64,000 nucleotides of DNA from Fen-1298 sp963833465 (GTDB lineage Bacteria; Bacteroidota; Ignavibacteria; UBA10030). Shown here piece after piece: positions 26,473 to 36,138 of this stretch. A program made the position numbers and the translations under genes. The notes under the pieces were generated by a model. That model was not told the DNA's origin and searched no databases. It worked only from the letters and a program-made list of their open reading frames with translations. The stretch lies in NCBI GenBank assembly GCA_963833465.1, contig CAWHXW010000003.1, forward strand, positions 930,001-994,000, given 5' to 3'. How positions within the stretch are numbered: position 1 is the stretch's first letter; every line of letters begins with the position of its first letter.

Positions 26473-27803
26473 TTTCCTCCGAACCGATTATCTTTGTAGG
26501 TCTTATCGAGAACGCAAAAGAAGTGCGCGGTTATTTTAAGGGGGATTTTGAATTACCGTCATCTATAAAATTGCAAGGCTCTTTTTGTATTACAAATAAA
26601 GATGGACGGGTTGTGCTGTTTGATAATGAAGATGTGGAAGTTATCCGGTCTGAAGAAATTTACTGCCGTTCGTTGAATGACTCGGTATTCACTTTGGAAG
26701 ATGTGGCTGTAGGTACCAATTTTCATTGGGAACAAAAAGAAGAACAAACCTTTGAAGGCGATCTTAATATTTATTCGAATGCTGATGGTACACTATCTGT
26801 AATTAATAAAATTTATTTAGAATTGTATCTTCAAAGTGTCGTTTCGTCAGAGATGAATGCCGAAGCTCCGTTTGAGTTCTTGAAAGCGCATGCCGTTATT
26901 TCGCGAAGCTGGCTCGCAGCTATGCTGGAGCGGCAAAAAAATCCTAAAACCGCACGCATTCATTCACGGCATTCAGTTGATGCATCCGATGAAATTATCC
27001 GCTGGCATGAACGCGAAGATCATGAGTTCTTTGATGTCTGCGCTGATGATCATTGCCAGCGTTATCAAGGAATTACAAAAATTATTTCTGATTCTGTAAA
27101 AAAAGCAGTTAAAGCAACGCGTGGTATTTTTCTTGTTGCAGACAATGAAATATGCGATGCGCGTTTTTCGAAATCATGCGGCGGCAGAACAGAGTTGTTT
27201 GAAAATTGCTGGGAAGAGATTCCGGTTCCATATCTTCAATCCGTTTCCGATTCTCATGCAAATTATCCGCCGATATTGAATGAAACTGATGCCGAATACT
27301 GGGTCAAATCTTCTCCCGATGTTTATTGCAATATAACCGATGAAAAAATGCTGAAGCAAGTACTGCCTGTGTTTGATCAGAAAACAACTGATTTCTTTCG
27401 ATGGAAGGTCGAGAATTCACGTAACGAGCTCGAAGAAATTCTATACGCAAAATCAGGAATCGATTTTGGAACTCTGACGGACATTATTTCGATACAGCGC
27501 GGCCCATCCGGGCGCATCGTCAAACTGAAAATTGTCGGATCGAAAAGAACGATAATTGTTGGGAAAGAATTGGAGATCCGCCGCTGGCTGTCGAAATCAC
27601 ATCTATATTCAAGTGCCTTCATTGTGAAAATCGATAGGGACAAAAATGGGCTGCCGTTAAAATTCATATTTCATGGAGCCGGATGGGGGCACGGTGTTGG
27701 TCTCTGTCAAATCGGAGCAGCGGCAATGGCAGAGAAAGGATTCACGGCAGAAGAGATTTTGAAACATTATTTTATTGGTGCTGAATTAAAGAAGCTATAC
27801 TAA
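26469..27803 (+). CDS. SpoIID/LytB-domain protein
   Basis: 444 residues. The SpoIID core is clear: 'YLQSVVSSEMNAEAPFEFLKAHAVISRSWL' carries the catalytic Glu in 'SSEM', then 'SCGGRTELFENCWEEIPVPYLQSVSD' and the terminal 'GAGWGHGVGLCQIGAAAMAEKG' motif. SpoIID is a peptidoglycan lytic transglycosylase. No signal peptide is visible at the N-terminus, unusual for an enzyme that must reach the wall, so either export is unconventional or the substrate is a cytoplasmic glycan. The start is TTG 26469, overlapping the DUF4922 stop. It closes a five-step chain of overlapping genes and is followed by a decayed repeat. Confidence 0.9.
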   Translation: MISSEPIIFVGLIENAKEVRGYFKGDFELPSSIKLQGSFCITNKDGRVVLFDNEDVEVIRSEEIYCRSLNDSVFTLEDVAVGTNFHWEQKEEQTFEGDLNIYSNADGTLSVINKIYLELYLQSVVSSEMNAEAPFEFLKAHAVISRSWLAAMLERQKNPKTARIHSRHSVDASDEIIRWHEREDHEFFDVCADDHCQRYQGITKIISDSVKKAVKATRGIFLVADNEICDARFSKSCGGRTELFENCWEEIPVPYLQSVSDSHANYPPILNETDAEYWVKSSPDVYCNITDEKMLKQVLPVFDQKTTDFFRWKVENSRNELEEILYAKSGIDFGTLTDIISIQRGPSGRIVKLKIVGSKRTIIVGKELEIRRWLSKSHLYSSAFIVKIDRDKNGLPLKFIFHGAGWGHGVGLCQIGAAAMAEKGFTAEEILKHYFIGAELKKLY

Positions 27804-27833
27804 AATTTATATTGAAAACATTTCTTCACTCCC

Positions 27834-27928
27834 GTCCCGACAAATTGAGACAATCGGGATCCATGATTCTGAATGCCCGCCTATCCCCCAAAAAACGCGA
27901 AATGCACAAAACACAAAATCCGCAGGCA
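27834..27928. repeat. Decayed hairpin repeat after SpoIID
   Basis: Arms TCCCGA (27835-27840) and TCGGGA (27854-27859) enclose 13 bases and are followed by partly inverted GC-rich blocks and a terminal CATGACA at 27924-27930. The TGAC end and TCCCGA core recall the hairpin repeats at 31447 and 63254. The 220-base gap holds nothing else that I recognise; the repeat may also act as a terminator between the convergent SpoIID and epimerase genes. Confidence 0.4.
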
Positions 27929-28023
27929 TGACAATTGGATTTTTGTATGTTACTATTTTTGAAATGGTTTCCAAAAACTTCAGGAATTTCTAATTATGAG
28001 CTGAATCTAATCGCCGAGTCAAT

Positions 28024-29358
28024 TTATTTTCGCCAATAGTTGATAAGTTTATTTATTTCTTTTCCTGAATCTCCCTGAAACATATTTATACAATTCATAA
28101 GTGCTCGCCCAGTATGATATGTGCATTTCCACATATGACTTTTCGGGCCTGTTCGAAAATGCGGCTCTTTATCAATACCTCCTTCAAACCAGTCTCCTCC
28201 TTTTGAGTCAATGATATAAGATTTTATATAATCCCATTGGCGCAGAAAATATTCATAATAACGAGTCTCTTTTGGAAATATTTTAGAAAATAGAAGCAAT
28301 GCATTTAACCCTTCAGCTTGTGCCCACCAATTTTTTGTATCTTTGATAATAGAACAATGATCGTCTCCTTTAAAATAATATCCGCCGTCATAAAATCCGC
28401 CGATCTTTTCATCCCATCCATACTTCATTGCATGGTCAAGCATTTTTTTTGCAACGGTCAGCGTGCGAGTATCGTTATTCAATTTTAGTGCATACGAAGC
28501 TTCAAGCATGAGAAACGCAGTTTCATAATCGTGGCCAAAGGAAACATGATCCAATCCGAAATTTGCCTCACGATCTTCTTTAGAACTATTGCGGAAAGAA
28601 ACCGGCGTCCAATCATTATGGAAAAATAATTGTAGATATCCTTGATGTGCTACCTGTGTATCGCGAATAAGCTCTAGAAGCTCCTGAAGACGTTTTCGGA
28701 CAAGAGGATCTTTCCAGACATGAAATAATTCCGTAAACGCTTCTAATAAGTGAATCGAAGAATTTTGATCCTTAAATCCAAGTTCGTTTTCATCTGAAGC
28801 AAACGTTTTATATTCTGAGAAACGGTCAAAAGGCATTCCGCTGCGCATGATAAATTGAAAGTAACCTTTGGCTTTCGGATCGTATGAATGATTTTCGATC
28901 CAGTGAAAAGCTTCCTGAACAAAATCTAAAATTTCCGGATTATGGGTTTGTCCATAAAGAGCGGCAAGTGCATACACTGCAAAGGCATTTCCATAAGCAC
29001 GTTTTTCTTCGCGCCAACCGTTCACATCTGAAATTTTGCCGTCTCGACTTCGAATCTGGAAAAAGCCGCCGTACACTTTATCCCACATAATATTTTTTAA
29101 GAAAGAAAAACCATGATGAGCCATTTGTTCATAATCTTTTACACCGCCAAAGAACTCACTCACTTTCGACAATGTCCACACATGACGTGCTTGCGAAACA
29201 ATCATTTTTTCCTGTTCTTGCGAAAGAGTCCAGTTGTTAGATACATTTGTAAAGTAGCCGCCGCATTCTTTGTCAATCACTAAAAGATACCAGCGTTTGA
29301 GTATGCCATCTACTAATGCGTTTTGAAACTCTCCGATTAATTTTTCATTATCAGACAT
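28024..29358 (-). CDS. Cellobiose/mannobiose 2-epimerase (AGE family)
   Basis: 444 residues, (alpha/alpha)6-barrel of the N-acylglucosamine 2-epimerase family. Blocks 'QARHVWTLSKVSEF', 'GKISDVNGWREEKRAYGNAFAVYALAALY', 'GHDYETAFLMLEASYAL', 'KDTKNWWAQAEGLNALL' and 'KSHMWKCTYHTGRALM' place it in the cellobiose 2-epimerase group, including the three His used for catalysis. Such enzymes turn beta-1,4-mannobiose into mannosylglucose, or epimerise cellobiose, in the cytoplasm. The divergent neighbour is a GH5 enzyme and a mannanase follows, so a mannan route is likely. It has no signal peptide. The 215-base divergent gap has a loose inverted repeat (29496-29502 with 29525-29531). Confidence 0.9.
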   Translation of the reverse strand: MSDNEKLIGEFQNALVDGILKRWYLLVIDKECGGYFTNVSNNWTLSQEQEKMIVSQARHVWTLSKVSEFFGGVKDYEQMAHHGFSFLKNIMWDKVYGGFFQIRSRDGKISDVNGWREEKRAYGNAFAVYALAALYGQTHNPEILDFVQEAFHWIENHSYDPKAKGYFQFIMRSGMPFDRFSEYKTFASDENELGFKDQNSSIHLLEAFTELFHVWKDPLVRKRLQELLELIRDTQVAHQGYLQLFFHNDWTPVSFRNSSKEDREANFGLDHVSFGHDYETAFLMLEASYALKLNNDTRTLTVAKKMLDHAMKYGWDEKIGGFYDGGYYFKGDDHCSIIKDTKNWWAQAEGLNALLLFSKIFPKETRYYEYFLRQWDYIKSYIIDSKGGDWFEGGIDKEPHFRTGPKSHMWKCTYHTGRALMNCINMFQGDSGKEINKLINYWRK

Positions 29359-29573
29359 TTTTCCCCTCAGCTTAAATCTTAATTAATTCCGAATTTTATT
29401 TCTATATTTTTCCACATTGACAATTTACTTTCTTTTATATTGATAAGCATTCTTAAAATAGAAATCCTTAAAATTATACCGGCTAAACTAAATAATTTTT
29501 GCTGCCTATGTTTCATGTATTCAGGCAAAAATTTTGTACCATATAACAAATCAAATAATAATCTTAGGATTAA

Positions 29574-31400
29574 ATGATGAAAACCATACGCAATTGCAGA
29601 ATCATTTTATTTTCATTCTTTGTTTTTCAATGTTCCTTCGGGCAATTTGCTTCTTTCATATCTGCCAAAGGCGATAAATTGATGGAGGGCGATCGAGAAT
29701 TTCGATTTATTTCATTCAACATTCCCAATCTTCAATACTGTGAAGATGAACAAACTTTTGAATCTCCGAATCCCTGGCGGATAACTAACGAATTTGAAGT
29801 TCGTGACGCACTTACTGCAATCAAACAGTTAGGTGGAAATGTTACAAGGATGTATGTAATTTCGGTCCGGAAAGAAATGGATAATCCGCAAATCATTCGC
29901 CATGTAGAAGCACCGGGACAGTTCAACGAAGAAGCGTTTAGGGGATATGATAAAGTTCTGCAGATCGCAAACGAAACAGGAGTCAGAGTGATTATTCCGT
30001 TTGTAGATAATTGGTGGTGGTGGGGCGGCATCAGAGATTACGCCAACTTTCGTGGAAAACCTAAAGATGCATTTTGGACCGATTCGACAATTATTTCAGA
30101 TTTTGAGAAAACCATCGAGCATATTATTAATAGGGTGAACACATACACCGGCGTTCCTTACAAAGAAGACAAGGCAATTCTTGGATGGGAAACCGGCAAT
30201 GAATTAGAGGTGCAAAATTTTTTATGGACGAAAGAGATTGCAAGATTTGTAAAAAGTCTGGATAAAAATCATCTTGTTATTGAAGGAACATATAAGCAGG
30301 CAATCCAGGATGAAGCTCTCGCCGATCCGAATATAGATGTTCTATCACTTCATTTCTATCGCCCGCCGTACCAAATACTGAATTTAATGCTCGATGCACG
30401 AATGAAATCAAAAGGCAAAAAACCATTTTTTGTTGGCGAGTTCGGATACATTCCTACGGATAGTATGCGTATAGTTCTTGACACAGTTATCTCCTCAGGG
30501 ATATCCGGTATCATGATTTGGTCTATGCGCTCGCACAACCGGGACGGCGGATTTTATTATCATCAAATGGCATATCGCTGGCCTGGGTTTGCTAATGGAA
30601 AATTATGGGATGAACAAAATGTGATCAACTTGTTTCGAGAAAAAGCTTGCCAGATTAATGGACTTCCATTATCCGCCCTTCCAATTCCAAAAGTCCCGAA
30701 GCTTCTGCCGATTACTACTCCATATAAAATTTCATGGCAGGGATCAACCGGTGCATCGAGCTATATTGTAGAACGGAAAGAACGGTTTCTTCTTTTCTTC
30801 TCGCACTGGAAAGTTATAGATAGCAATGCTACAGATGCCGTTGCAGGATTCCGACCGCTGTTTGCCGACACTTCGGCAGAACCTGGTGTGAATTATTCTT
30901 ATAGAGTTCGGGCACGCAACAGCTCCGGAATCTCCGAAGCATCTGAAGTTGTCGATCCTGCGAGCGCACCCTACCGAATTTTCTTTGATGAGTTTGAGAC
31001 TACAGAGAAAATGAATGGGAAATCTGCCGGTATTAAGATTGCAAATAATCATAGAGATGATGCAAGAGCTAAAGAAGATTTAAGCCGGATAGAAGGAATT
31101 TCAGGTGATTCTATTGTATATCAACTGCCGACACAAATAAATAATATTCAAGTGGATGCCTTTTTTTCAACTGATAATCGAGAAAATGATTTGCATTTTG
31201 CATCCGGAATTTCACAGCAAGGTGTGATACCATTATCAGCAAACCGGGAAATATTTGGAATTTATAATAATGAGTACAGAGCTTTCACGCCTGTTCGTTA
31301 TACTATAAAAGAAATCCCGAAAGACCACAGATGCATTGTAATCTATTTAAAAGATGGAATCCAACTTGGCAGATTAGAAATTGGGTACGATCCTGAATAG
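29574..31400 (+). CDS. GH5 family glycosidase (mannanase-like) with FnIII domain
   Basis: 608 residues. A signal peptide ends near 'VFQCSFGQ'. The GH5 barrel covers about 30-365 with acid/base Glu210 in 'GWETGNELEV' and nucleophile Glu289 in 'FFVGEFGY'; Trp-rich 'DNWWWWGG' lines the cleft. Residues ~375-465 form a fibronectin type III domain ('KISWQGSTGASSYIVER ... YSYRVRARNSSG'), and the last ~130 residues are an unrecognised beta domain. The closest pattern is GH5 beta-mannanase, acting on extracellular or periplasmic mannan, which fits the 2-epimerase and the second GH5 nearby. Cellulase activity cannot be excluded. It is convergent with the CE2 gene across an array of hairpin repeats. Confidence 0.88.
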   Translation: MMKTIRNCRIILFSFFVFQCSFGQFASFISAKGDKLMEGDREFRFISFNIPNLQYCEDEQTFESPNPWRITNEFEVRDALTAIKQLGGNVTRMYVISVRKEMDNPQIIRHVEAPGQFNEEAFRGYDKVLQIANETGVRVIIPFVDNWWWWGGIRDYANFRGKPKDAFWTDSTIISDFEKTIEHIINRVNTYTGVPYKEDKAILGWETGNELEVQNFLWTKEIARFVKSLDKNHLVIEGTYKQAIQDEALADPNIDVLSLHFYRPPYQILNLMLDARMKSKGKKPFFVGEFGYIPTDSMRIVLDTVISSGISGIMIWSMRSHNRDGGFYYHQMAYRWPGFANGKLWDEQNVINLFREKACQINGLPLSALPIPKVPKLLPITTPYKISWQGSTGASSYIVERKERFLLFFSHWKVIDSNATDAVAGFRPLFADTSAEPGVNYSYRVRARNSSGISEASEVVDPASAPYRIFFDEFETTEKMNGKSAGIKIANNHRDDARAKEDLSRIEGISGDSIVYQLPTQINNIQVDAFFSTDNRENDLHFASGISQQGVIPLSANREIFGIYNNEYRAFTPVRYTIKEIPKDHRCIVIYLKDGIQLGRLEIGYDPE

Positions 31401-31446
31401 GATTGATTCTATTCTCTTTTGGGTTTAATACCCCGATGCTTGCGTC

Positions 31447-31504
31447 GTCATTCCCGCGAAAGCGGGAATCCAGAACATTAGACTCCCGCGTACGCGGGAG
31501 TGAC
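31447..31504. repeat. Paired hairpins with GTCA...TGAC ends
   Basis: Starts with GTCA (31447-31450). Hairpin one is TTCCCGC-GAAA-GCGGGAA (31451-31468), hairpin two is the perfect palindrome CTCCCGCGTACGCGGGAG (31483-31500), then TGAC (31501-31504). The unit is thus bounded by GTCA[TC]TCCCGCG at the left and its inverted form at the right, like a small non-coding MITE or a REP doublet. Confidence 0.75.
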
Positions 31505-31510
31505 AGAATA

Positions 31511-31530
31511 CCTCGCTGCTTGCGGCGAGG
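31511..31530. repeat. Hairpin CCTCGC...GCGAGG
   Basis: Twenty bases fold into a 9-pair stem with one T-G pair and a TT turn region. It sits six bases after the preceding doublet and may be part of the same array or a transcription terminator for the GH5 gene. Confidence 0.55.
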
Positions 31531-31620
31531 ATGTTTATTACAACGACTATTGTTGAATGGCAAAACATATTTGTCTCTATACAAATGTTTTAAACAATAA
31601 TAGAGAGGAAGGGAAAGAAA

Positions 31621-31684
31621 CCTTGTCAAGGTTTTAATACTCTTGGCAAGGTCTCTTGTATTCCGGTGTGCGACCGGAATGACA
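31621..31684. repeat. Short palindromes and a REP-like hairpin with TGAC end
   Basis: CCTTGTCAAGG (31621-31631) and CTTGGCAAG nearby are small palindromes that also repeat each other. They are followed by TTCCGGT-GTGCG-ACCGGAA (31661-31679) and a TGAC tail (31680-31683). The tail matches the end of the doublet at 31447. Confidence 0.6.
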
Positions 31685-31701
31685 AATTAACAATTGCACT
31701 T

Positions 31702-32820
31702 TCAATTGGCAGGTAAAGGTTTGTCTTTTTGATCTGCCGACGAAGAAAATAGTTTCGTTTTTTCCATAGCCCGAATTATTTGATCCGCAATTTTTCTGTG
31801 CGTTTCTATTGTTGGATGGCCATTGGCAACATAGCCGCCGGGGAAATCATCAAATGTTCCATAAAAAATATCGCTTCTGTTATTCTTTTGTTCTTCCTCG
31901 ACAATGAGTTGGACATTTTTCCTGATCCAATCCGGATATGCAGCTACTGCGAGTATTTTTACTCTTGGATAAATCTCTCTAAGTCGTTGGATAAATTTAT
32001 GATAACTATTGCGGAAAAAAACAGATTTTTCTTCAGATACAATTCCTTCTTTATTTTTCAATCCAGAAAAATCATTAAACCCTAAACAAATAACTGCAAC
32101 TTGTGGAATCCATTGGGCAAAATTCCATTTTGGCTGCGGCGATTCCATCAAAGTTCTGTCAAATATATTTGGAATATTCACCGTCGTATCACCGCGCCAA
32201 TCACAAACCATTCCGCTTCCGGAACGGCATGTTGTGTGATAATCTGCATTAAAATGTTCGGCAATGAGTGACGCAAATCCCTTGTCTATATTGGTGACTG
32301 GAAACCGCTTTTCCCATTCAAGCTGCTGAACTGTTGCCTCGTTACTTTCTGCTGCTGTAAAAGAATCGCCGATAAATTCAATTCTTCTCGATGGTTTTTT
32401 AGATGGCGGCAATAACTCTGCTTTATCATCAAGTAATAATCCTGAGAATGAAAACACGACATCGAAAACAATATTACGCTTGCTTAGCCGTATCGAATGA
32501 TGCGTATTGGATAAATGTTCAGCAAGAAGATAATCTGCATCACATGATTTTGTACCGTGCAGTACTTTAAAAAATATTCCATCTATATAAACGTTGTAAT
32601 AATTTATGCTGTCGGCAAGACGAACGCCAATTGAAGTGCCGCTGAATTCTGCATAGATATAAACACCGGGCCATGAATGTCTATAATGAAGTGAATCTGT
32701 TTTATCCCATCTGCCATAATATTGCAAGTAAGGATGATTTGCCGTAATAAAATTGGATGAAATGAGCATGGAACTTGCTCCTATTATAATAGTAAAAAAA
32801 ATAAATAATTTATGCGCCAT
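31702..32820 (-). CDS. CE2-type SGNH carbohydrate esterase
   Basis: 372 residues from ATG 32820, where the signal peptide starts ('MAHKLFIFFTIIIGASSMLI'); the longer frame from 32874 runs into the upstream gene. The N-terminal beta domain ('YGRWDKTDSLHYRHSWPGVYIYAEFSGTSIGV') and SGNH hydrolase domain are the layout of family CE2. Ser153 in 'FIGDSFTA' is the nucleophile, 'CLGFNDFS' is the Gly/Asn block and 'NGHPTIETH' provides the His. CE2 enzymes remove acetyl groups from mannan or xylan outside the cytoplasm. It starts 23 bases after the frameshifted mannanase, forming a two-gene operon for acetylated mannan. Confidence 0.88.
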   Translation of the reverse strand: MAHKLFIFFTIIIGASSMLISSNFITANHPYLQYYGRWDKTDSLHYRHSWPGVYIYAEFSGTSIGVRLADSINYYNVYIDGIFFKVLHGTKSCDADYLLAEHLSNTHHSIRLSKRNIVFDVVFSFSGLLLDDKAELLPPSKKPSRRIEFIGDSFTAAESNEATVQQLEWEKRFPVTNIDKGFASLIAEHFNADYHTTCRSGSGMVCDWRGDTTVNIPNIFDRTLMESPQPKWNFAQWIPQVAVICLGFNDFSGLKNKEGIVSEEKSVFFRNSYHKFIQRLREIYPRVKILAVAAYPDWIRKNVQLIVEEEQKNNRSDIFYGTFDDFPGGYVANGHPTIETHRKIADQIIRAMEKTKLFSSSADQKDKPLPAN

Positions 32821-32843
32821 ATTTTTATTCTCTCTTATATGTA

Positions 32844-34224
32844 TTAATGAACAAGCAGTGTATCGACAGTGCATAATCTTTGCATTTGTTCTGCATGCAT
32901 ATGAATGATCGCAAGTGTTGAAGTATCAGATATGAAAATAGAATTCCGTCCTTGCGGTTCCTGCGGCGGGTCGCCTGTAAAAGAATCTTCCTCTTGCCAT
33001 ATTCCATCTTGATGCTGTGCTGATACTTCGCCGCCCCATGACCATATATTTGATCCGGCAATTGGAGATCCGCAACGAGCAGAATCAAATATGCTTTTGA
33101 ATACAAGTTTAAAATATTGATCGCGAGCAGTTGTCGGCGTTCCCGGTAATATTTCTCCGTTATCCCTTCCAATTCCGAACTCTTCCATTACAATTGGTTT
33201 ATTCAATTGGCGTGCAAGGGCAAGATGAAGATGGATGTACTTAAGCGCTTTTTCTTCGGTTGCCGGCAGGGTTTCAGAAAAACGTTTCGGATTAAACCAT
33301 CCCCAATTGAGCGGCCAGAGATGGAATGTAAGATAATCGATGTACTTAGTTTTATGAGCTTCGAGAAATGCCTCTTCCGATTGGATGCAGCCTGCTTTTC
33401 CTTCACTTCCTGTCGAAACAAGATGATTAGTATCTAACGAATGAATGTACTGCGCAGAGGAATCTATCCATTTGTAAAAAGCTGACAAGTTTTGCTTCCC
33501 GGGTTCACCGTCGCGTCCAGGTCTCGGTTCGTTCGCAAGCTGCCATGACATGATGGTTGGATCTTCATTATAGAGTCTGCCATTTACAGTATTTTTTCTA
33601 GTCACAATCTGTTTTACATATTGCCAGTACAATATGTTTGCTTTTTGTGTGGAATAAAATTCAGCAGAAAAATCCATAAATCTGCCGTACCCTTTTTTGG
33701 GATCTTCAGGATCCGCACCTTCTTGACCTGTTGCCCATACCATGTACCTGAGCCATCCCGCCGGACCATTCCCAATAATTATTAAGATATAAAACTGCAT
33801 GCATATGGCGCTTTGCCATCTCTGAAAGTGTAAAGTCCAAGCCAATAAGTAGCGAGTCATTGTACGTACCTGCTGTAATTTGAATGGCAGGCTTTATAGA
33901 CCGCCGCATAAATGAATTTTCGGAAGCAGCGAGTATGCGAAGATTTGTAATTCCATTTGATCGTAATGAATCTAATTCTCTCAAAAGACGTACGCGATTT
34001 CCTGTTGTACCGGTAGATCCTAAATAACAGATGTACCACAAATTAGCTCCGACAAAATAGTAAGGTTTGCCATTATAAATGAAATGTTGTCCTTTCACTT
34101 TTATGTAATCATCTTTTACCTGAAGCCAGGGTATTAAGGAGCATGAGCTAAAAAATATTGTAATTGTGCATAGTAATAGACAATTAAAATATCTATGCCA
34201 TTTATCATTCATTTGCCGAATCAC
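32844..34224 (-). pseudogene. GH5 beta-mannanase lipoprotein gene with internal frameshift
   Basis: Two frames make one GH5_7-type mannanase of about 459 codons. The first (34224 down to about 33748) has a lipoprotein signal with Cys28 ('IFFSSC') and ends normally at 'LNNYWEWSGGMAQ'. The second resumes 'YMVWATGQEGADPEDPKKGYGRFMDF' and contains the acid/base Glu in 'SWQLANEPRPG' and the nucleophile Glu in 'KPIVMEEFGIG'. The join needs removal of one base, most simply one of the two C at 33747-33748 (plus strand). Without it, translation stops after 172 residues and no active site is made. It is therefore a recent pseudogene or an assembly insertion. The CE2 gene follows after 23 bases. The divergent symporter shares the regulatory gap. 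Confidence 0.85.
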
Positions 34225-34355
34225 TTTTATTGCTATTATGTATTTCAGATGATTGAACTATCCTGTCCATGTTCAGTGAAATTCCACCTATTAAATATAG
34301 CCACTTTTTTCCTCTAAGTGCATATATCATTGCGGTTCTACATTAATCATTCTTT

Positions 34356-34371
34356 TTGCAAACGTTTGCAA
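34356..34371. promoter_or_regulatory. LacI-family operator palindrome
   Basis: TTGCAAACGTTTGCAA is a perfect 16-base palindrome with the central CpG typical of LacI/GalR-family operators. It lies in the divergent gap between the mannanase (start 34224) and the symporter (start 34447). The same 12-base core occurs at 49376 near the lacI gene. Confidence 0.75.
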
Positions 34372-34446
34372 TTTTACAGATTATTTTATAAAATGAAATA
34401 GAAAATCGAAATAGCTTTTATATATTCATCCAAAAAGGAGTAAACG

Positions 34447-36123
34447 ATGGAAGCAATAGGGTTATCGTTCATCGACTGGGTTATTATATTTATTTATTTT
34501 GCTTTTGTGCTTGGCATAGGATTGTATCTTCGCCGGTATACAAAAAGCCAGGAAGATTTTTTCCTTGCAGGAAGAAAAAATTCTGCATGGGTTGCAGGCA
34601 TTGCATTCCTTTCGGCAAACTTAGGAGCGCTTGAATTACTCGGCATGACCGGCAATACTTTTAAATATGGCATGTACGTTGCACATTTTTATTGGATCGG
34701 TGCGATTCCTGCAATGCTGTTTCTCGGTATTTATATGATGCCGTTTTATTACAGCAGCAAAATTAATTCCATTCCGGGTTATCTCAAACTTCGTTTTGAC
34801 GAAAAGACACGTGTGATAAACGGTATTGCGTTCGCTATGATGACACTTCTTGTTTCTGGAATCAATCTCTATGCAATGGCACTTGTCCTTCATACATTTC
34901 TTGGCTGGAACTGGGATGTAAGCATGTGGGCTTCAGCAATAACAGTTGCAGGCTATGTTACTTTGAGCGGCTTGCTGTCGGCGATCTTTACAGAAATAAT
35001 TCAATTCTTCTTAATCTGGTTTGGATTATTTCTTGTTTCGATTCTCGGAATAGTCGAAATCGGGAGTGTCAGCGAGATTTTGGCACGGATTAATACTTAC
35101 AGCCCACAAGTCTCTTTTACGACATTATGGTCGACGTCTTCAGACCCGGCACTAAATGGTATGCTCGTACATTGGGGCGGTATAGTGCTCGGTCTTGGAT
35201 TTGTTTTATCTTTTGGATATTGGACAACAGACTTTCTTGTCGTGCAACGAGCGTTCTCGGCAAAAGATTTACGCTCAGCACGCATGACCCCGATTATCGC
35301 ATCATTTTTTAAAATGGCTTTACCGTTTATCGTCATCCTTGCAGGATTAATTGCTATCGCTCTTTCAATTGACCCGAAGAGTGGATTTCATTTGTTACAG
35401 GATGGAGGGAAAGCAAATTATGACTCTGCGTTGCCGCTCTTGATAGCAAGGTACTATCCGCCGGGATTAGTTGGTTTAGGAGTGACAGCTTTACTGGCTG
35501 GGTTTATGGCGGGACAAGCAGGAAACATCAGCGCTTTCAACACAGTCTGGACTTACGATATCTATAAATCCGTGTTGAACAAAAAAGCATCTGATACACA
35601 TCTTCTTTGGATGGGACGAGCATCGACGATCGTTGGTGTCATTCTCTCGCTGGTGACTGCATATTGGGCAAAAGGTTTTCCTAGTATTATGGATTATATG
35701 CAGGCGATCTTTTCGTGGGTGAATGCTCCGCTGTTTGCAACCATGCTCCTCGGTATGTTTCTTTGGTGGATTACACCGAATGGTGCATTTTGGGGACTTG
35801 TTGCTGGAATGCTTTCGTCAGTCCTGATGTATTTAGCTGTCAAGTTTCATTGGTTTGCAGAAAGTATTATAACGATGTCAAAAGTTCAAAGCGACATGGC
35901 TACAAATTTCTGGCGAGCGTGGTGGGCATGGTTGATTTGCGCCGCCGTAACTATTTTAGTAAGTCTGTTCACAAAAAAGAGATCGAAAGAAGAACTTGTT
36001 GGGTTAGTGAAAGGATTAACAAAAGAAAATCATAATCAAAATGTCCCGTTTTTAAAGAGACCGGAATTCTATGCGATTATTTCTTTGATCGTTTTCATTT
36101 TATTAAACATTTGGTTTTGGTAA
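34447..36123 (+). CDS. Sodium:solute (sugar) symporter, SSS family
   Basis: 558 residues with about 13-14 membrane helices. The SSS hallmarks are 'LAGRKNSAWVAGIAFLSANLGALELLGMTGNTFKYG' at helix 1-2 and 'GLSGLLSAIFTEIIQFFL'-like helix 5 ('TLSGLLSAIFTEIIQ'). It is an inner-membrane carrier that takes up a sugar with Na+. AAAAAGGAG lies 7 bases before the ATG, and a LacI-type palindrome lies 75 bases upstream. The next genes are a small membrane protein, galK and galT, which points to galactose or a galactoside as cargo. Mannose-containing oligosaccharides are an alternative given the mannan genes opposite. Confidence 0.9.
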   Translation: MEAIGLSFIDWVIIFIYFAFVLGIGLYLRRYTKSQEDFFLAGRKNSAWVAGIAFLSANLGALELLGMTGNTFKYGMYVAHFYWIGAIPAMLFLGIYMMPFYYSSKINSIPGYLKLRFDEKTRVINGIAFAMMTLLVSGINLYAMALVLHTFLGWNWDVSMWASAITVAGYVTLSGLLSAIFTEIIQFFLIWFGLFLVSILGIVEIGSVSEILARINTYSPQVSFTTLWSTSSDPALNGMLVHWGGIVLGLGFVLSFGYWTTDFLVVQRAFSAKDLRSARMTPIIASFFKMALPFIVILAGLIAIALSIDPKSGFHLLQDGGKANYDSALPLLIARYYPPGLVGLGVTALLAGFMAGQAGNISAFNTVWTYDIYKSVLNKKASDTHLLWMGRASTIVGVILSLVTAYWAKGFPSIMDYMQAIFSWVNAPLFATMLLGMFLWWITPNGAFWGLVAGMLSSVLMYLAVKFHWFAESIITMSKVQSDMATNFWRAWWAWLICAAVTILVSLFTKKRSKEELVGLVKGLTKENHNQNVPFLKRPEFYAIISLIVFILLNIWFW

Positions 36124-36138
36124 TCAAGGAGAAACATT

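Noticed and set aside
28884..29090. Plus-strand frame within the epimerase gene
   Set aside because: Shadow of the minus-strand coding sequence, whose family motifs are clear.
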